From NCBI GenBank assembly GCA_964640055.1, contig CAZXFH010000002.1, forward strand, positions 58,104 to 122,103: a DNA stretch of 64,000 bases, given 5' to 3'. Under the pieces are notes generated by a model, which did not search any database, was not told where the DNA came from, and saw only the letters and a list, made by a program, of their open reading frames with translations. How positions within the stretch are numbered: the stretch's first letter is position 1; the number at the start of each line of letters is the position of its first letter. This stretch comes from CAZXFH01 sp964640055. Lineage in GTDB: Bacteria; Fidelibacterota; UBA2242; JAFGTP01. The translations under genes were made by a program, and so were the position numbers. Shown piece after piece: positions 62,520 to 64,000 of this stretch.

Positions 62520-63758
62520 ATGAAAAAAACACCCAAGGGACTCAGACTTCATATTGGTATCTTTGGACGTCGGAATGTTGGTAAATCCTCGTTACTGAAC
62601 GCTTTAACCCGGCAAACCGTTTCCATTGTATCGGAGGTTGCCGGTACCACTACCGACCCGGTCGAAAAGCCCATGGAACTCTTGCCCCTTGGGCCGGTGA
62701 TTTTTATTGATACTGCTGGTATTGACGATATCGGCGCAATTGGTGAGCTGCGGACCCAACGAACCCGGCAGGTTTTTAATCGTACCGATATTGCCATTAT
62801 AGTGGCTAATGCCAATCGCTGGAACAAATTTGAAGAGGAATTGCTTAAGGAATGTCAGGTGCGCGAAATCCCGGTTATTGTTGTCTTTAATAAATCTGAT
62901 CTGACAGAACCTGCTCAGCAAAGCATAGATGTCCTAAATAAAAAAGAAATTCCGGTCGTAAAAACAGTTGCTAATCAGGGAACCGGAATTCTGGATCTGC
63001 GAGAATCTTTAATCAGAAAGGCACCGGCGGAAGTCATCAATACGCCCTCTATACTCGGTGATCTGGTCCGCGCTGGGGATTTAATTATGCTGGTCGTGCC
63101 TATTGATATGGAAGCCCCCAAAGGCCGCCTGATCCTGCCCCAGGTCCAGACAATCCGTGATATCCTGGATAATGACGCCTATTGTATGGTGGTCAAGGAA
63201 AGGGAATTGCGGGATGCTTTCAACCGTTTGAATCACTCCCCTAAATTGGTCGTAACTGATTCTCAGGCGTTCCTGAAAGTCAGCGGTGATACACCCCCAG
63301 AGGTGCTGATGACCTCTTTTTCAATCCTGTTTGCCCGTTTTAAAGGCGATCTGGAGGCCTATGTGCAGGGTGCCATGCAGATTGATCAACTCCGGCCCGG
63401 AGATAATATTTTGGTGGCTGAGGCTTGTACTCATCATCCCATTGCCGATGATATCGGGACTGTTAAAATTCCCCGCTGGTTGACCCAGTACGTGGGAGGA
63501 AAGTTGAACTTCATCCATGTTCAGGGGCATGACTATCCGGATAATATCAGTGATTTTAAATTAATCATTCACTGCGGATCCTGTATGCTGAATAGGAGGG
63601 AGGTATTGACCCGTATTCTGTATGCGAGAAAAGCGGGCGTCCCGGTCACAAATTATGGTCTATCCATAGCCTATTCCCTGGGCATTTTTGAGCGGGCCTT
63701 GCGACCGTTTTCCGGGGTTTTGGAAAAGTATCAAGAGTTAAGAGGTAAATGGGAATAG
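62520..63758 (+). CDS. hydF: [FeFe]-hydrogenase maturation GTPase HydF
   Basis: 412 residues. N-terminal GTPase with GRRNVGKSS (G1), DTAG (G3) and NKSD (G4), a dimerisation region, and a C-terminal [4Fe-4S] site C303-x-H305...C352-x-x-C355. HydF is the scaffold on which the two-iron subcluster is assembled before transfer to the hydrogenase. HydE is not in the window; it may lie downstream. HydF is the last clear gene here. Confidence 0.96.
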   Translation: MKKTPKGLRLHIGIFGRRNVGKSSLLNALTRQTVSIVSEVAGTTTDPVEKPMELLPLGPVIFIDTAGIDDIGAIGELRTQRTRQVFNRTDIAIIVANANRWNKFEEELLKECQVREIPVIVVFNKSDLTEPAQQSIDVLNKKEIPVVKTVANQGTGILDLRESLIRKAPAEVINTPSILGDLVRAGDLIMLVVPIDMEAPKGRLILPQVQTIRDILDNDAYCMVVKERELRDAFNRLNHSPKLVVTDSQAFLKVSGDTPPEVLMTSFSILFARFKGDLEAYVQGAMQIDQLRPGDNILVAEACTHHPIADDIGTVKIPRWLTQYVGGKLNFIHVQGHDYPDNISDFKLIIHCGSCMLNRREVLTRILYARKAGVPVTNYGLSIAYSLGIFERALRPFSGVLEKYQELRGKWE

Positions 63759-64000
63759 AATTTCGAGGGAGTCCCTCAACATTCAAGTAGCTTCATGTAG
63801 AATAATCAATTAATAGAATTATAAATATTCGGTTGTTTTTTTGTATAATCCCAAATAATTTCGACGGCCTTTACTCGATGATTACCCACAGCGGAAAGGA
63901 ATCATGATTATGCGCAGAATATCCCAGATGAGTTTTGTCTTATTAATACCTAAAAATCCCATTTAGAAAAGTCAGTTGCAATTTTCCCAATATTTTTCAT
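63759..64000. other. Window end, mostly non-coding
   Basis: 242 bp after hydF. GAGGGAGTCCCTC (63766-63778) is a small palindrome resembling the core of the tRNA-Asn tail units. A 20-codon frame MIMRRISQMSFVLLIPKNPI (63904-63966) with GGAAAGGA before it could be a signal-peptide-like remnant of a gene, but is too short to call. Confidence 0.35.

Noticed and set aside
63766..63778. GAGGGAGTCCCTC as another tRNA-tail element
   Set aside because: Only the 11-base core resembles the tRNA-Asn unit and no tRNA or hairpin accompanies it; too short to support.

Overview
The window looks like a scaffold piece from an uncultivated anaerobe of the Fibrobacterota-Chlorobiota-Bacteroidota (FCB) superphylum, close in style to Candidatus Marinimicrobia or Calditrichota. 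The evidence is several secreted proteins ending in an FPNPFNP-type C-terminal sorting domain (type IX secretion), a PorV-like protein, a TonB-dependent receptor, an rnfCDGEAB cluster and [FeFe]-hydrogenase maturation genes. Two 100-base N runs (12174-12273, 18756-18855) show it is a draft assembly. The genetic code appears standard, with TGA used as a normal stop elsewhere.

Layout. 1-5171: end of a DUF2279-like gene, a PHP phosphoesterase, purF, then a UbiA prenyltransferase / ferredoxin / geranylgeranyl reductase trio that resembles archaeal lipid genes. 5172-11603: DnaQ-DinG helicase, secreted dipeptidyl peptidase IV, and an unusual flavin-barrel/UbiA fusion. 11609-12173: tRNA-Gln, tRNA-Glu and a GIY-YIG nuclease gene followed by a copy of the tRNA-Glu tail that is split by a hairpin. 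12284-18260: two large secreted proteins and a small membrane protein. 18606-19016: tandem palindromic units made from the tRNA-Asn tail, then tRNA-Asn. 19022-23116 (minus strand): CoA-ligase-like gene, EF-G paralogue, HIT protein. 23533-25022: two truncated genes abutting each other. 25154-36840: a six-gene surface operon (two secreted proteins, lipoprotein, TonB-dependent receptor, PorV-like barrel, NHL lipoprotein). 36855-44989: metallo-hydrolase, patatin, DUF362 and polyferredoxin redox proteins, YhaM-like nuclease, ECF S-component and a putative outer-membrane barrel. 45027-49159: a gingipain-type protease broken into two frames. 49310-55928: rnfCDGEAB, RseC-like and ApbE. 55954-58685: MutY-Nudix, DUF456 and a thioredoxin/TPR lipoprotein with an in-frame UGA. 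58986-63758: TM1266-like regulator, hydG, a small unknown gene, aspA, hydF.

The metabolic picture is a protein- or peptide-degrading fermenter. Secreted peptidases (DPP IV, C25) feed amino-acid fermentation, Rnf couples ferredoxin and NAD to an ion gradient, and [FeFe] hydrogenase disposes of electrons. ApbE supplies covalent flavin to RnfD and RnfG. Aspartase sits inside the hydrogenase maturation operon.

The most notable observations are: (i) a likely selenocysteine codon in a UGPC thioredoxin motif (58518-58520) followed by a small stem-loop; (ii) a repeated architecture in which a tRNA 3' tail is duplicated downstream of its tRNA and carries a hairpin at the same point of the T-loop, seen at both tRNA-Glu (with a GIY-YIG nuclease) and tRNA-Asn; (iii) the archaeal-lipid-like trio; (iv) a hairpin that occludes the ribosome binding site of the hydrogenase maturation operon; and (v) several unusual fusions and active-site variants.
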